Program-made: the position numbers and the translations under genes | Origin: Marinomonas profundimaris | GTDB lineage: Bacteria > Pseudomonadota > Gammaproteobacteria > Pseudomonadales > Marinomonadaceae | Assembly (NCBI RefSeq): GCF_000508165.1 | Contig: NZ_AYOZ01000012.1 | Coordinates: 1-64,000 of the forward strand | DNA: 64,000 nucleotides | Direction of reading: 5' to 3' | Part shown: piece after piece, positions 43,804 to 52,779 of the stretch | Numbering within the stretch: the stretch's first letter is position 1 | Layout of the letters: the number at the start of each line of letters is the position of its first letter | The notes under the pieces: model-generated | Told to the model about the DNA's origin: nothing | Seen by the model: only the letters and a program-made list of their open reading frames with translations | Database searches by the model: none

Positions 43804-45255
43804 TTAAGGTAAATAAACACCGACATTTTCATAGCCTTTACCCAACAGGTAAGAAGCATGCATTCGACTCATCACGCCCTTCCCACAATAAAGCAGGTGC
43901 GTCGTCGAAGAATCCAATTCAGACCAATTAGAGTCTAGCGCAAAAAACGGAATAACCTTAACTGGTCGGCCACTTACTTTTAATGGGCGGTTACTGGCTT
44001 CGTCTGGATGACGAATATCAATAATAATTTCGTCGCCCACTGGCATGCGAATCAGAGGCACTTCGCCTTGATACTGTTTTGCGACATCGTCCATCACATT
44101 TTGAATAGACATCGTCTTCGCATTGGCAATCGCTTGCTCTAATACGTCAAAGTCAAAATTAGACTCTTGTTTTTCTACACGGTGCATTTTCGCTCGTGTA
44201 GTTGGCTTCACGGAAATCACACCACAGAATTCAGGCATACTCGCTGCAAACGGAGCCGTTCCTATTTCGATGGCTTTATCGATAATTTCCTGTTTGTTGG
44301 TTGTCACTAAAGGACGGAGCACTAATTCTTCCGTGACTTGATCAATCACTTTTAAGTTAATCAAAGTCTGACTAGAGACCTGAGCCACACTTTCGCCTGT
44401 TACCAAGGCTTTCGCGCCAACTTGCTCCATCAACTGAGACGCAGCGCGTAGCATCATGCGCTTAAGAATCACGCCCATTTCAGCGTTATCAACTTTTGTT
44501 AAAATCTCCCCAACGACCGCTTCAAAAGGCACAGAGATAAATTTAACATTCAGTGCAGAACCATATTTCTCCCAAATGAAGTGAGAAACCTGTTTCACAC
44601 CGATTTCATGTGCATCACCACCGAGATTAAAAAAACAAAAGTGTGTTTTTAGGCCGCGACTCATGGTTAAGAAAGAGCTCACCGTTGAATCATAACCACC
44701 TGACATCAATGAAAGAACAGGATCTTGTGATCCTAGTGGATAACCACCTAAACCTTCAACACGTTGCTCAATCATCCATACTCTGTCGTCTCGAATATCA
44801 ATTGGCACAAGCACTTCTGGATTTTTCAATCGAACCGCTAACGCACCACAACGAGCCTTTAAGCATCCGCCGATATGTCGCTCTGCTTCAACTGACGTAA
44901 AGTCATGATGGCCCACGCGTTTGACTCGCACTGCGAAAACGGCGTCTTTAATGGCATCACCATATGAAACCACCGCCTCTTCAACAATATTGTCGAGGTC
45001 AACAAGCGGAAACTCACGAACAAATTGAAAGTGCGCAATGCCCGCTATATTAGACAACGCGTCAATGAACTCTTCCCGTAAATCATCCTTGTCAGAAAAT
45101 ATTTCGATGAAATCCCAATTTCCAGATACATCCACATCGACATCGTGCTTTTTAAGCACCAACTTAATATTGTGTCTAAGCTGTTTGATGAAGGTTTTTC
45201 GAACGGGGCGACTTTTAATGGTAATTTCGGCAAAGAACTTAACAATGAATTTCAT
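43804..45255 (-). CDS. thiI: ThiI, tRNA 4-thiouridine synthase / thiazole sulfur carrier
   Basis: A 483-aa protein in three parts: a ferredoxin-like and THUMP RNA-binding region (about residues 1-165), an ATP-pyrophosphatase domain with the PP-loop SGGYDSTVSSF (near 187), and a C-terminal rhodanese domain with the persulfide Cys457 in LLYCGKGVMS. It modifies tRNA position 8 and can give sulfur for thiamine. The presence of the rhodanese domain indicates the E. coli-type long form. It is divergent from glnA. Confidence 0.96.
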   Translation of the reverse strand: MKFIVKFFAEITIKSRPVRKTFIKQLRHNIKLVLKKHDVDVDVSGNWDFIEIFSDKDDLREEFIDALSNIAGIAHFQFVREFPLVDLDNIVEEAVVSYGDAIKDAVFAVRVKRVGHHDFTSVEAERHIGGCLKARCGALAVRLKNPEVLVPIDIRDDRVWMIEQRVEGLGGYPLGSQDPVLSLMSGGYDSTVSSFLTMSRGLKTHFCFFNLGGDAHEIGVKQVSHFIWEKYGSALNVKFISVPFEAVVGEILTKVDNAEMGVILKRMMLRAASQLMEQVGAKALVTGESVAQVSSQTLINLKVIDQVTEELVLRPLVTTNKQEIIDKAIEIGTAPFAASMPEFCGVISVKPTTRAKMHRVEKQESNFDFDVLEQAIANAKTMSIQNVMDDVAKQYQGEVPLIRMPVGDEIIIDIRHPDEASNRPLKVSGRPVKVIPFFALDSNWSELDSSTTHLLYCGKGVMSRMHASYLLGKGYENVGVYLP

Positions 45256-45333
45256 AGGGCTTGAGATTTATACCGGATATTTGAAAGGCGCATAGTATAA
45301 AGAAAAGACAAAGGATACGAAAATGCTAAATTC

Positions 45334-45379
45334 GCACCAAAACAAAACAGATTGAATATATATCGAACCAAAATGGTGC
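45334..45379 (+). promoter_or_regulatory. Pair of NtrC-binding sites upstream of glnA
   Basis: GAACCA-AAA-TGGTGC (45365-45379) matches the NtrC site GCACCA-N3-TGGTGC with one mismatch. GCACCAAAACAAAAC (45334-45348) has one perfect half-site. The centres are 31 bases apart, about three helical turns, and about 140 and 170 bases before the predicted start, the layout known from enteric glnA. Confidence 0.75.
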
Positions 45380-45485
45380 ATTTATGTTTTCATAAAGCCT
45401 TTCTCTGGTTTTTATGGGGCACGAAAATCATACAACGGCGCCTATCTTACTGTTATGTATGAAATTATATGACCGCACAAAATTC

Positions 45486-45501
45486 TGGCACAAGTTGTGC
45501 T
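45486..45501 (+). promoter_or_regulatory. Sigma-54 promoter of glnA
   Basis: TGGCACAAGTTGTGCT fits TGGCAC-N5-TTGCW with the GG and GC pairs exactly ten bases apart and one change in the -12 box. Transcription would start near 45512, about 97 bases before the glnA ATG. Confidence 0.78.
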
Positions 45502-45608
45502 TACTTATTGTTTGTTAAAAACTCGACAAATGGCGCTTTGTATTAAATATTAAAGTACCTTTATACAACGAAAAATAATTTCGCTTTAACTACGACTGGA
45601 GAACGACT

Positions 45609-47015
45609 ATGTCAAACAAGACCCTTGCCTTGATTGCTGAGCATGACGCGAAGTGGGTTGACCTTCGCTTTACCGATTTTAAAGGTAAAGAACAACACGT
45701 ATCTATTCCAGCTATTACGGTAGATGAAGAATTTTTTGAAAACGGTCAAATGTTTGATGGTTCTTCCATCGCTGGCTGGAAAGGCATTAATGAATCCGAC
45801 ATGATCATGATGCCACAGGACGATACAGCAATTATCGACCCTTTCACTGAAGAGCCAACCATTATTGTTCGCTGTAACATCATTGAACCTTCTACAATGC
45901 AAGGCTATGACCGTGACCCACGCTCTGTTGCTCTTCGCGCTGAAGAGTTTCTAAAATCAACCGGTCTTGGTGATACAGCATTCTTTGGTCCAGAGCCTGA
46001 ATTCTTCATCTTTGATGATGTTCGTTGGAAAACTGACATGTCAGGTTGTTCTGTTGAAATCAATGCTGAAGAAGCAGCTTGGTCTTCTAACAAGAAAATC
46101 GAAGGTGGCAACATGGGTCACCGTCCTTTCGTTAAAGGCGGCTACTTCCCAGTACCACCAGTTGACTCCCATCATGACCTTCGTGCTGCAATGTGTGGCG
46201 CAATGGAAACAATGGGCTTGGTTATCGAAGTTCATCACCACGAAGTAGCAACGGCCGGTCAGAATGAAATCGGTGCTAAATTCAACACACTGGTTAAGAA
46301 AGCAGATGAAGTTCAAATTCTTAAATACTGTGTACATAACGTAGCTCACGCTTACGGTAAAACAGCGACATTTATGCCTAAGCCAATCGTTGGCGATAAC
46401 GGTTCTGGCATGCATGTTCACCAATCTTTCTGGAAAAACGGTGAAAACCAATTCGCTGGTGATTTATACGCCGGCCTTTCAGAAATGGCGTTGTTCTACA
46501 TCGGTGGCATCATCAAGCACGCTAAAGCGTTGAATGCATTCACAAACGCATCAACAAACTCATACAAGCGTCTTGTTCCAGGTTTTGAAGCTCCAGTTAT
46601 GTTGGCTTACTCAGCTCGTAACCGTTCTGCTTCTATTCGTATCCCATACGTTGCAAGCCCTAAAGGCAAACGTATTGAAGCGCGTTTCCCTGATCCAACC
46701 GCTAACCCATACCTAGCATTTTCCGCTATGTTGATGGCTGGCCTTGACGGCATCAAAAACAAAATTCACCCTGGCGATGCAGCAGATAAAGATTTGTACG
46801 ACCTTCCAGCTGAAGAAGCAGCGGCAATCCCTCAAGTTGCTGGTAGCTTAGAAGAAGCACTTAAGTGCCTAGACGAAGATCGCGCATTCTTGACTCAAGG
46901 CGGCGTATTCTCTGATGACATGATTGATGCTTACATCGACCTTAAATCTGCCGAAGCGTTACGTATTTCTACAACGACTCACCCACTTGAGTTCGAACTT
47001 TATTACAGCGTTTAA
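45609..47015 (+). CDS. glnA: GlnA, glutamine synthetase type I
   Basis: A 468-aa dodecameric enzyme that makes glutamine from glutamate, ammonia and ATP. The beta-grasp domain ([18 protein letters not shown], about residues 50-67) precedes the catalytic domain ([20 protein letters not shown]-like [12 protein letters not shown], and [10 protein letters not shown]). The adenylylation site is Tyr397 in DLYDLP, so it is the adenylylated beta subtype. The ribosome site GGAG lies before the ATG. A sigma-54 promoter with NtrC sites lies upstream, and ntrBC follows after a terminator. Confidence 0.98.
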   Translation: MSNKTLALIAEHDAKWVDLRFTDFKGKEQHVSIPAITVDEEFFENGQMFDGSSIAGWKGINESDMIMMPQDDTAIIDPFTEEPTIIVRCNIIEPSTMQGYDRDPRSVALRAEEFLKSTGLGDTAFFGPEPEFFIFDDVRWKTDMSGCSVEINAEEAAWSSNKKIEGGNMGHRPFVKGGYFPVPPVDSHHDLRAAMCGAMETMGLVIEVHHHEVATAGQNEIGAKFNTLVKKADEVQILKYCVHNVAHAYGKTATFMPKPIVGDNGSGMHVHQSFWKNGENQFAGDLYAGLSEMALFYIGGIIKHAKALNAFTNASTNSYKRLVPGFEAPVMLAYSARNRSASIRIPYVASPKGKRIEARFPDPTANPYLAFSAMLMAGLDGIKNKIHPGDAADKDLYDLPAEEAAAIPQVAGSLEEALKCLDEDRAFLTQGGVFSDDMIDAYIDLKSAEALRISTTTHPLEFELYYSV

Positions 47016-47038
47016 TTTCAAAATCGCTAAATAAACAC

Positions 47039-47072
47039 AAAAAAGCCTCGATGCAAATCGAGGCTTTTTTTT
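47039..47072 (+). terminator. Terminator of glnA
   Basis: AAAAGCCTCGAT, four-base loop, ATCGAGGCTTTTTTTT: a 12-bp stem and long T-run 24 bases beyond the stop. It makes glnA separable from ntrBC. Confidence 0.92.
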
Positions 47073-47120
47073 GCTCTACCTTTTTCATGCACGAATTTAA
47101 ACACCACCACGACAACCCCA

Positions 47121-47137
47121 TGCACTATAATTGTGCA
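47121..47137 (+). promoter_or_regulatory. NtrC-like site over a possible ntrB promoter
   Basis: TGCACTATAATTGTGCA has the arms TGCAC and GTGCA of an NtrC site with the hexamer TATAAT in the middle. In E. coli an NtrC site of this type overlaps the glnL (ntrB) promoter and represses it. It lies 127 bases before ntrB. Confidence 0.6.
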
Positions 47138-47263
47138 AGACACTTTTTCACACAGACAAAAACCTTAATAAACAAGCGAGTTCTGATCGCCCGATGTTGG
47201 TTCGCTTTTTGCAACCATTAGCCCAAGGAATAATAAAAGCAGGAGTATAGAGAGGCGCATGCT

Positions 47264-48349
47264 GTGTATAGCTTATTAATCGACCATTTATCCACTGCTG
47301 TTGTTCAGCTGAATGACAAGCTTGAGATTGAGTATTTAAATCCGGCTGCTGAAATGCTACTTGCGGTCAGTCGCCGTCGAATTTATGGTCATGGCTTAAG
47401 TGCCGCTTTTCGAGAAAGCGCAGACAGCATTGAAGCACTGCAATCGGCCATAGAATCAGGACACCCTTTTACCAAACGTGAAGCCGAAATAGAGTGCACC
47501 AGTAATAGAAAAATTTTCTGTGACTACACCGTCACACCAATAATGGGCACTTCGAACAACACAGAAAGCCTGATTATAGAGCTATACCCACGAGACAGAA
47601 TGAAGCGCATCTCGCAAGAAGACGAGATCATCGCGAATCATGAAACCAGTAAAGAACTGGTACGCGGTCTCGCTCACGAAATTAAAAACCCATTAGGCGG
47701 TATACGTGGCGCCGCGCAACTGATTAGTCGTGCTTTTACCGACGAAGCTCTCAATGATTACACACAAGTCATCATTGAAGAATCAGACCGTTTGCGCGAC
47801 CTTGTTGACCGACTATTAGGTCCAAGACAACTACCAAAAATCAAACCGCTGAACATACACAAAGTGTTAGAACGGGTTAGACAACTTATTTTTGTTGAAA
47901 CGGACAATCAGATTCAATTAATTCGGGACTATGACCCCAGTATTCCAGACCTAATTGGCGACGAATCACAGCTAATACAAGCGCTACTCAACATCACAAG
48001 AAACGCCATGCAAGCCCTGATGGAAGATGAAGACAACCATCATAAAAGCATCCAAATGGTCACTCGTACATTACGCCAGTTCACCATTGGCTCCAAGCGA
48101 CACAGACTGGTCTGCAAAATCAGTATTATTGACAATGGGCCAGGGATTCCTGAAGCCATCCTAAAAACATTATTTTACCCCATGGTGAGTGGTCGAGCAG
48201 ATGGAACAGGCCTGGGCCTTTCCATTGCACAATCCGTGATTCATCAGCACCACGGGATTGTTGAGTGCAACAGTTACCCTAAAAAAACCGAATTTAATAT
48301 CTTAATTCCCATCGAGACGACAGTCCAAGACCAGGAGAAACACGCATGA
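47264..48349 (+). CDS. ntrB: NtrB (GlnL), nitrogen sensor histidine kinase
   Basis: A 361-aa cytosolic kinase: PAS domain (about residues 5-110, LSTAVVQLNDKLEIEYLNPAAE), phospho-acceptor His138 in GLAHEIKNPLGGIRGAAQLI, and an ATPase domain with ITRNAMQAL (N box), DNGPGIP (G1) and GTGLGLSIAQSVI (G2). No membrane segment. The start is a GTG with AGAGG upstream. Its stop overlaps the ntrC start by four bases (ATGA). With PII it phosphorylates or dephosphorylates NtrC. Confidence 0.95.
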   Translation: MYSLLIDHLSTAVVQLNDKLEIEYLNPAAEMLLAVSRRRIYGHGLSAAFRESADSIEALQSAIESGHPFTKREAEIECTSNRKIFCDYTVTPIMGTSNNTESLIIELYPRDRMKRISQEDEIIANHETSKELVRGLAHEIKNPLGGIRGAAQLISRAFTDEALNDYTQVIIEESDRLRDLVDRLLGPRQLPKIKPLNIHKVLERVRQLIFVETDNQIQLIRDYDPSIPDLIGDESQLIQALLNITRNAMQALMEDEDNHHKSIQMVTRTLRQFTIGSKRHRLVCKISIIDNGPGIPEAILKTLFYPMVSGRADGTGLGLSIAQSVIHQHHGIVECNSYPKKTEFNILIPIETTVQDQEKHA

Positions 48350-49779
48350 CACCAGAAGAAACCGTATGGATTGTTGACGACGATCGTTCTATTCGCTGGG
48401 TATTAGAGAAAACATTAGAGCAAGAAGGCATCCAATGCCGCTTGTTCGATTCAGCTGAAAACCTAGTCCACATGCTGGACAAAGAACAACCAAGCGCCAT
48501 CATCAGTGATATTCGCATGCCAGGAATGGATGGCTTAGCGCTGCTTGAAAAACTACAAAAAGATCACCCGTATCTACCTGTCATCATCATGACAGCACAC
48601 TCTGATCTTGAAAGTGCGGTGGCGTCTTATCAAGGAGGGGCTTTTGAGTATTTACCCAAGCCGTTTGATGTAGAAGAAGCCGTAAGTTTAGTTAAACGCG
48701 CCATGTTGCATCATAAAAATGCACGCCCCACTACCGACGACATGGAAGAAGAAAACGAACCGCAAGTCGATAAAGAGATCATCGGTGAAGCACCTGCAAT
48801 GCAAGAAGTCTTTCGTGCGATTGGTCGCCTTGCTAATTCAAACATTACCGTATTGATTAACGGCGAATCGGGTACTGGTAAAGAGTTAGTCGCTCAAGCA
48901 TTGCACACACACAGCCCACGCGCCGCCAACCCTTTTATCGCTCTTAATATGGCCGCGATTCCACATGACTTAATCGAATCTGAACTCTTCGGCCATGAAA
49001 AAGGCGCTTTCACTGGCGCGAACACTCAACGCCGTGGTCGCTTCGAACAGGCCAATGGCGGCACCCTATTTTTGGATGAAATTGGGGACATGCCTGCCGA
49101 AACTCAAACTCGGCTTTTACGTGTTCTAGCAGATGGTGAGTTCTATCGTGTCGGTGGCCACATCCCCGTAAAAGTGGATGTTCGTATCATCGCAGCAACA
49201 CATCAAAACCTAGAAAATTTAGTACAAAAGGGGTCGTTCCGCGAAGATTTATTCCACCGCCTTAACGTTATTCGCATTCATTTGCCTAAGTTAGCAGAAC
49301 GTCGTGAAGACATTCCGAAATTGGCGCGCCATTTCTTAAGTCGAGCGGCAGATGAGCTTTCTGTAGAACCCAAACTACTGACAAAAGAAACCGAAAACTA
49401 CCTGACTCAACTAGAATGGCCAGGCAACGTACGCCAACTGGAAAACACTTGCCGCTGGTTGATTGTCATGGCATCAGGTCGAGAAGTATTGGTAGAAGAT
49501 TTACCACCAGAATTACTCTCTACCATACCTCACGAGCAGCCTTTCTCTTCTTGGGAAGAAGCACTGAAAAACTGGGTAGACAGTACACTTGCCACCGGAC
49601 AAAAAGGCATTCTTGATCAAGCGGTACCAAAATTCGAGCGCATTATGATTGAAACCGCATTGGCTCATACCGGTGGACGTCGTCGAGATGCGTCTCTTTT
49701 GCTGGGCTGGGGACGCAACACGTTAACGCGTAAAATCAAAGAGTTAAACATTGATCACGCTGAACAAGACGAAGATTAA
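48346..49779 (+). CDS. ntrC: NtrC (GlnG), sigma-54-dependent nitrogen regulator
   Basis: A 477-aa enhancer-binding protein: receiver domain with phospho-acceptor Asp55 (IISDIRMPGMDG), AAA+ domain with Walker A GESGTGKE, the sigma-54 contact loop GAFTGA (about residue 225) and Walker B GGTLFLDEIGD, and a C-terminal Fis-type HTH (RRDASLLLGWGRNTLTRKIKEL in parts). It should activate glnA from the sites at 45334-45379. It is coupled to ntrB by a 4-base overlap. Confidence 0.97.
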   Translation: MTPEETVWIVDDDRSIRWVLEKTLEQEGIQCRLFDSAENLVHMLDKEQPSAIISDIRMPGMDGLALLEKLQKDHPYLPVIIMTAHSDLESAVASYQGGAFEYLPKPFDVEEAVSLVKRAMLHHKNARPTTDDMEEENEPQVDKEIIGEAPAMQEVFRAIGRLANSNITVLINGESGTGKELVAQALHTHSPRAANPFIALNMAAIPHDLIESELFGHEKGAFTGANTQRRGRFEQANGGTLFLDEIGDMPAETQTRLLRVLADGEFYRVGGHIPVKVDVRIIAATHQNLENLVQKGSFREDLFHRLNVIRIHLPKLAERREDIPKLARHFLSRAADELSVEPKLLTKETENYLTQLEWPGNVRQLENTCRWLIVMASGREVLVEDLPPELLSTIPHEQPFSSWEEALKNWVDSTLATGQKGILDQAVPKFERIMIETALAHTGGRRRDASLLLGWGRNTLTRKIKELNIDHAEQDED

Positions 49780-49934
49780 TCACGTATTGCGTGGAAAATA
49801 ATAGTGCAGGTAAGGCTATTCACGACTTGCCTGCACTATCTCAGCTTTCGTTTATTTTTGACTTGCTTTTAATGCCACAATCCCCTACTAATTAATGTCT
49901 ATTGAATGATCATTAATAAAACGGGAAAACTGTT

Positions 49935-50315
49935 ATGTATCCAACACTTCAGTCCATGGGTATCACAAGCATACAGGACATTGAGAAATTCACATTACGC
50001 TTCGAAGGCGGTCATGACGTCTTAAAAATCTATTACCGTCGTGAAAAAGGTTCTTTACTGCCTAAGAGCAAAAAATTCAAATTTGGTCGCTCAACAAAAA
50101 CAGTATTAGCAGACGGTGGACAACAAACCTACCGCCAAGTGCAAGAGCCTTCTCTTATTGTATTGCGAGCAATGGAAGAACTAGAAAAAATTGTTGGTAG
50201 ACAACATGAAGTAAAAATCACAAAAGAAGATTTAGTCAAAGAACTTGATCATTTAGAAAAAGTGGTTAATAGCAAGATAAATGAAATCAAAGAAAAGATC
50301 GAAGCAATGAAATAA
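49935..50315 (+). CDS. DUF3461 family protein
   Basis: A 126-aa protein beginning MYPTLQSMGITSIQDIEKF, the typical start of DUF3461. Basic residues are clustered in LLPKSKKFKFGRSTKT (about residues 41-56) and the C-terminal third is a charged helix likely to form a coiled coil. No signal or membrane segment. Function is unknown; it lies 155 bases after ntrC and may have its own promoter. Confidence 0.82.
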   Translation: MYPTLQSMGITSIQDIEKFTLRFEGGHDVLKIYYRREKGSLLPKSKKFKFGRSTKTVLADGGQQTYRQVQEPSLIVLRAMEELEKIVGRQHEVKITKEDLVKELDHLEKVVNSKINEIKEKIEAMK

Positions 50316-50331
50316 GACTGTTTTGACTTGC

Positions 50332-50398
50332 AGCAGGCGTTCCTTCTTATTGGTCTGGGTGTTTAGTTTCACCTAACAAATAGCAAGGAATACCTGCT
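50332..50398 (+). repeat. Long imperfect hairpin after the DUF3461 gene
   Basis: AGCAGGCGTTCCTT (50332-50345) pairs with AAGGAATACCTGCT (50385-50398) except for two central mismatches, with a smaller inner pair GGTG / CACC. There is no T-run, so it may be a processing or stability element, or a decayed repeat. Confidence 0.55.
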
Positions 50399-50470
50399 AG
50401 CTCCTCCCTAAAAATCCCGCTACAATCTTCTGCGTTTATCGCACCCACCGCCATTCGAGCCTTTATTTTT

Positions 50471-51028
50471 ATGCGTCTTATCACCTCTGAAACCGAACTT
50501 GCCAACATCATACGAGAAGGTGGCATTATTGCTTATCCTACGGAAGCGGTTTGGGGATTGGGCTGTGACCCTTTTAATGAATCAGCAGTACGCCGTATTT
50601 TATCGTTAAAATCACGACCAGAATCGAAAGGGCTCATCCTTGTTGCAGGCGCCCAAGCAGAACTTTTGCCTTGGTGTAATGCACTCGACAATGACTCGGC
50701 ACAGCGTTTAATTAGTCAAAATCAAATACCGACGTCTTGGGTTGTACCAGACACAACAATCACCCCAACCTGGATAAGAGGCGACCATCAAAGCGTGGCG
50801 ATAAGGCTCTCACAACACAAGCCAGTGCAGCGTCTCTGTGCGGCGTTTCAAGGTGTTATTGTGTCTACCTCAGCCAATCCTGCCGGATTGCCGCCAGCCA
50901 TGAGTGTAGAGGAAGTGTGTGCTTACTTTGGAGACAAAGTTGATGCCATTTTCAATGCTTCACTTGGAGAAGCCGCCCAGCCTTCACAAGTCCGTGACAT
51001 TTTGACGGACACACTTTTTAGAGCCTAA
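50471..51028 (+). CDS. tsaC: TsaC (YrdC/RimN), threonylcarbamoyl-AMP synthase
   Basis: A 185-aa enzyme of the YrdC fold. It makes threonylcarbamoyl-AMP from threonine, bicarbonate and ATP for the t6A37 tRNA modification. Family motifs: [17 protein letters not shown] (about residues 21-37), [12 protein letters not shown], and [11 protein letters not shown]. The short length without the Sua5 tail indicates the TsaC form. The surrounding region is otherwise hairpins, and it converges with livF. Confidence 0.93.
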   Translation: MRLITSETELANIIREGGIIAYPTEAVWGLGCDPFNESAVRRILSLKSRPESKGLILVAGAQAELLPWCNALDNDSAQRLISQNQIPTSWVVPDTTITPTWIRGDHQSVAIRLSQHKPVQRLCAAFQGVIVSTSANPAGLPPAMSVEEVCAYFGDKVDAIFNASLGEAAQPSQVRDILTDTLFRA

Positions 51029-51108
51029 TGATCCATTGCTCGCTTTATCACGGTATTTATCGCACTTTCTGTGCAAAACCGCCTTTTTATCCACAGCAAT
51101 AAAAAAAA

Positions 51109-51141
51109 CGGCGCTTCATTAAATGTATAAATGAAACGCCG
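51109..51141. terminator. Terminator between tsaC and livF
   Basis: CGGCGCTTCATT (51109-51120) pairs with AATGAAACGCCG (51130-51141) with one G-T/A-C position. On the minus strand eight T follow, ending the liv operon; on the plus strand CTTTTAT follows. Confidence 0.85.
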
Positions 51142-51187
51142 CTTTTATAACTAAGCAAAACTAAGGGAAATTACGTATTACACTAGG

Positions 51188-51901
51188 TTAGTGGCCACCC
51201 AAATACGCTTCGCGTACTTCTGGGTTCACCAGTAATTCTTGCCCTGAACCTGTCATGCGTATTTCACCATTCACCATCACATAGCCACGATTTGCCAGTT
51301 TAAGAGCGTGGTTCGCGTTTTGCTCGACAAGGAAGATTGTCATCCCCGAGCTCGCAACATCTCTTAATATTTGAAAAATCTGCTTCACGATAATAGGTGC
51401 AAGCCCTAAACTCGGCTCATCCAACAACAATAGCTTTGGACGACTCATTAATGCACGGCCAATGGCCAGCATTTGCTGCTCACCACCTGACATGGTCGAG
51501 GCCCGCTGATTGCGTCGCTCAAGCAACCGAGGAAACAACTCAAACATCCGCTGCATGTCTTCTTCAGCATGGTCCATACCGATTGGAATTGTCCCCATTA
51601 AAAGGTTTTCTTCCACTGACATGCTTGGAAAAATACGTCGCCCTTCTGGCGATTGAGCCAGTCCATTCGACGCAACATAGTGCGCGGATTTTTGCGAAAT
51701 ATCCTCACCACGATAAATGATCTCACCAGACGAAATTCTTGGCTGACCAAAAATAGACATCAATAGCGTGGATTTACCCGCACCATTGGCACCAATCAAG
51801 GTAACAATTTCACCTTCATTCACCGTCAAAGAGACTTTCTTTAACGCTTGGATTGGCCCGTAATGGACATCAACCTCTTTAAACTCCATCAAAGATGTCA
51901 T
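51188..51901 (-). CDS. livF: LivF, branched-chain amino acid ABC ATPase
   Basis: A 237-aa nucleotide-binding subunit. Walker A GANGAGKST (about residues 37-45), signature MSGGEQQMLAIGRALM, Walker B LLLLDEPSLGL, and switch His equivalent in FLVEQNANHAL. It pairs with LivG. It overlaps the livG stop by four bases and is last in the operon livK-livH-livM-livG-livF. Confidence 0.95.
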   Translation of the reverse strand: MTSLMEFKEVDVHYGPIQALKKVSLTVNEGEIVTLIGANGAGKSTLLMSIFGQPRISSGEIIYRGEDISQKSAHYVASNGLAQSPEGRRIFPSMSVEENLLMGTIPIGMDHAEEDMQRMFELFPRLLERRNQRASTMSGGEQQMLAIGRALMSRPKLLLLDEPSLGLAPIIVKQIFQILRDVASSGMTIFLVEQNANHALKLANRGYVMVNGEIRMTGSGQELLVNPEVREAYLGGH

Positions 51902-52779
51902 AGGGTCACCTCTTCGTCTTCTTCTGCACCAAGATACGCCGCAATCACTTTTGGGTTGTTCTTAATGTCATCAGGGCCACCTTTTGCAATCACTTCACCA
52001 TGATCCAGCACAACAATATAGTCTGAAATATCCATGACCATTCCCATGTCATGCTCGATCAATAATACGGTTGTATTGTGTTCATCACGCAACACTCGAA
52101 TCATTTTAGTAAGCGCTTCCGTTTCGGAAGGATTTAATCCCGCCGCCGGTTCGTCTAGGCAAACAATTTCAGGGTTCGTACACATGGCACGAGCGATTTC
52201 TAAGCGACGCTGCTGACCATAAGAAAGTTCACCAGCCAAACGGTTAGCGGAATCCACAAGATCCACCACGCCCAACCAATAGAAAACCCGCTCTAATGCT
52301 TCTTCTTCGGATTTTTGATACGCCTTGGTATTCAAAATACCTGATATCAAACTACGGTTTACTCGCATATGCTGAGCAACCAATAAGTTTTCCACCACCG
52401 ACATTTCTTTGAACAAGCGAATGTTTTGGAAAGTACGAGACAAGCCAGCGCGATTCACCAAATGAGAACCACCAAACATTTTGTATTTAAGGCGCCCAAA
52501 AAAAGCGATCGGAGAAAAGAAATCCGAGACCTGAAACGGTTCGCCCAATACTTTAATAATACTGGTTTCTTTGCCTGCTGCCGACAGCACAATTTTACCA
52601 CCTGTCGCTTTATAGAAACCGGTAAGACAGTTAAACACCGTCGTTTTCCCTGCGCCATTTGGTCCGATCAATGCTGACACCGAGCCGCGCTTGATATCAA
52701 AGGTCACGTCATTAAGCGCCTTAATACCACCAAAATGCATCACCAAGTTTTCAACTTTTAGAATATTTTCTTGGCTCAT
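51898..52779 (-). CDS. livG: LivG, branched-chain amino acid ABC ATPase
   Basis: A 293-aa nucleotide-binding subunit starting MSQENILKVENLVMHFGGI at 52779, overlapping the livM stop by four bases. Walker A GPNGAGKTT, signature LSYGQQRRLEIARAM, Walker B IVCLDEPAAGLNP and switch IEHDMGMVM are intact. Compared with the 255-aa E. coli LivG it has about 35 extra residues between Walker A and the Q-loop (around residues 70-105, including FSPIAFFGRLKYKMFGGSHL). Confidence 0.94.
   Translation of the reverse strand: MSQENILKVENLVMHFGGIKALNDVTFDIKRGSVSALIGPNGAGKTTVFNCLTGFYKATGGKIVLSAAGKETSIIKVLGEPFQVSDFFSPIAFFGRLKYKMFGGSHLVNRAGLSRTFQNIRLFKEMSVVENLLVAQHMRVNRSLISGILNTKAYQKSEEEALERVFYWLGVVDLVDSANRLAGELSYGQQRRLEIARAMCTNPEIVCLDEPAAGLNPSETEALTKMIRVLRDEHNTTVLLIEHDMGMVMDISDYIVVLDHGEVIAKGGPDDIKNNPKVIAAYLGAEEDEEVTL

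Larger units (their letters stand above)
45256..45608. other. glnA control region (thiI-glnA intergenic)
   Basis: A 353-base divergent region. It contains two NtrC-like sites near 45334-45379 and a sigma-54 promoter at 45486-45501, listed separately. The rest is AT-rich with no gene. The thiI promoter should also be here; I see no clear one. Confidence 0.7.
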
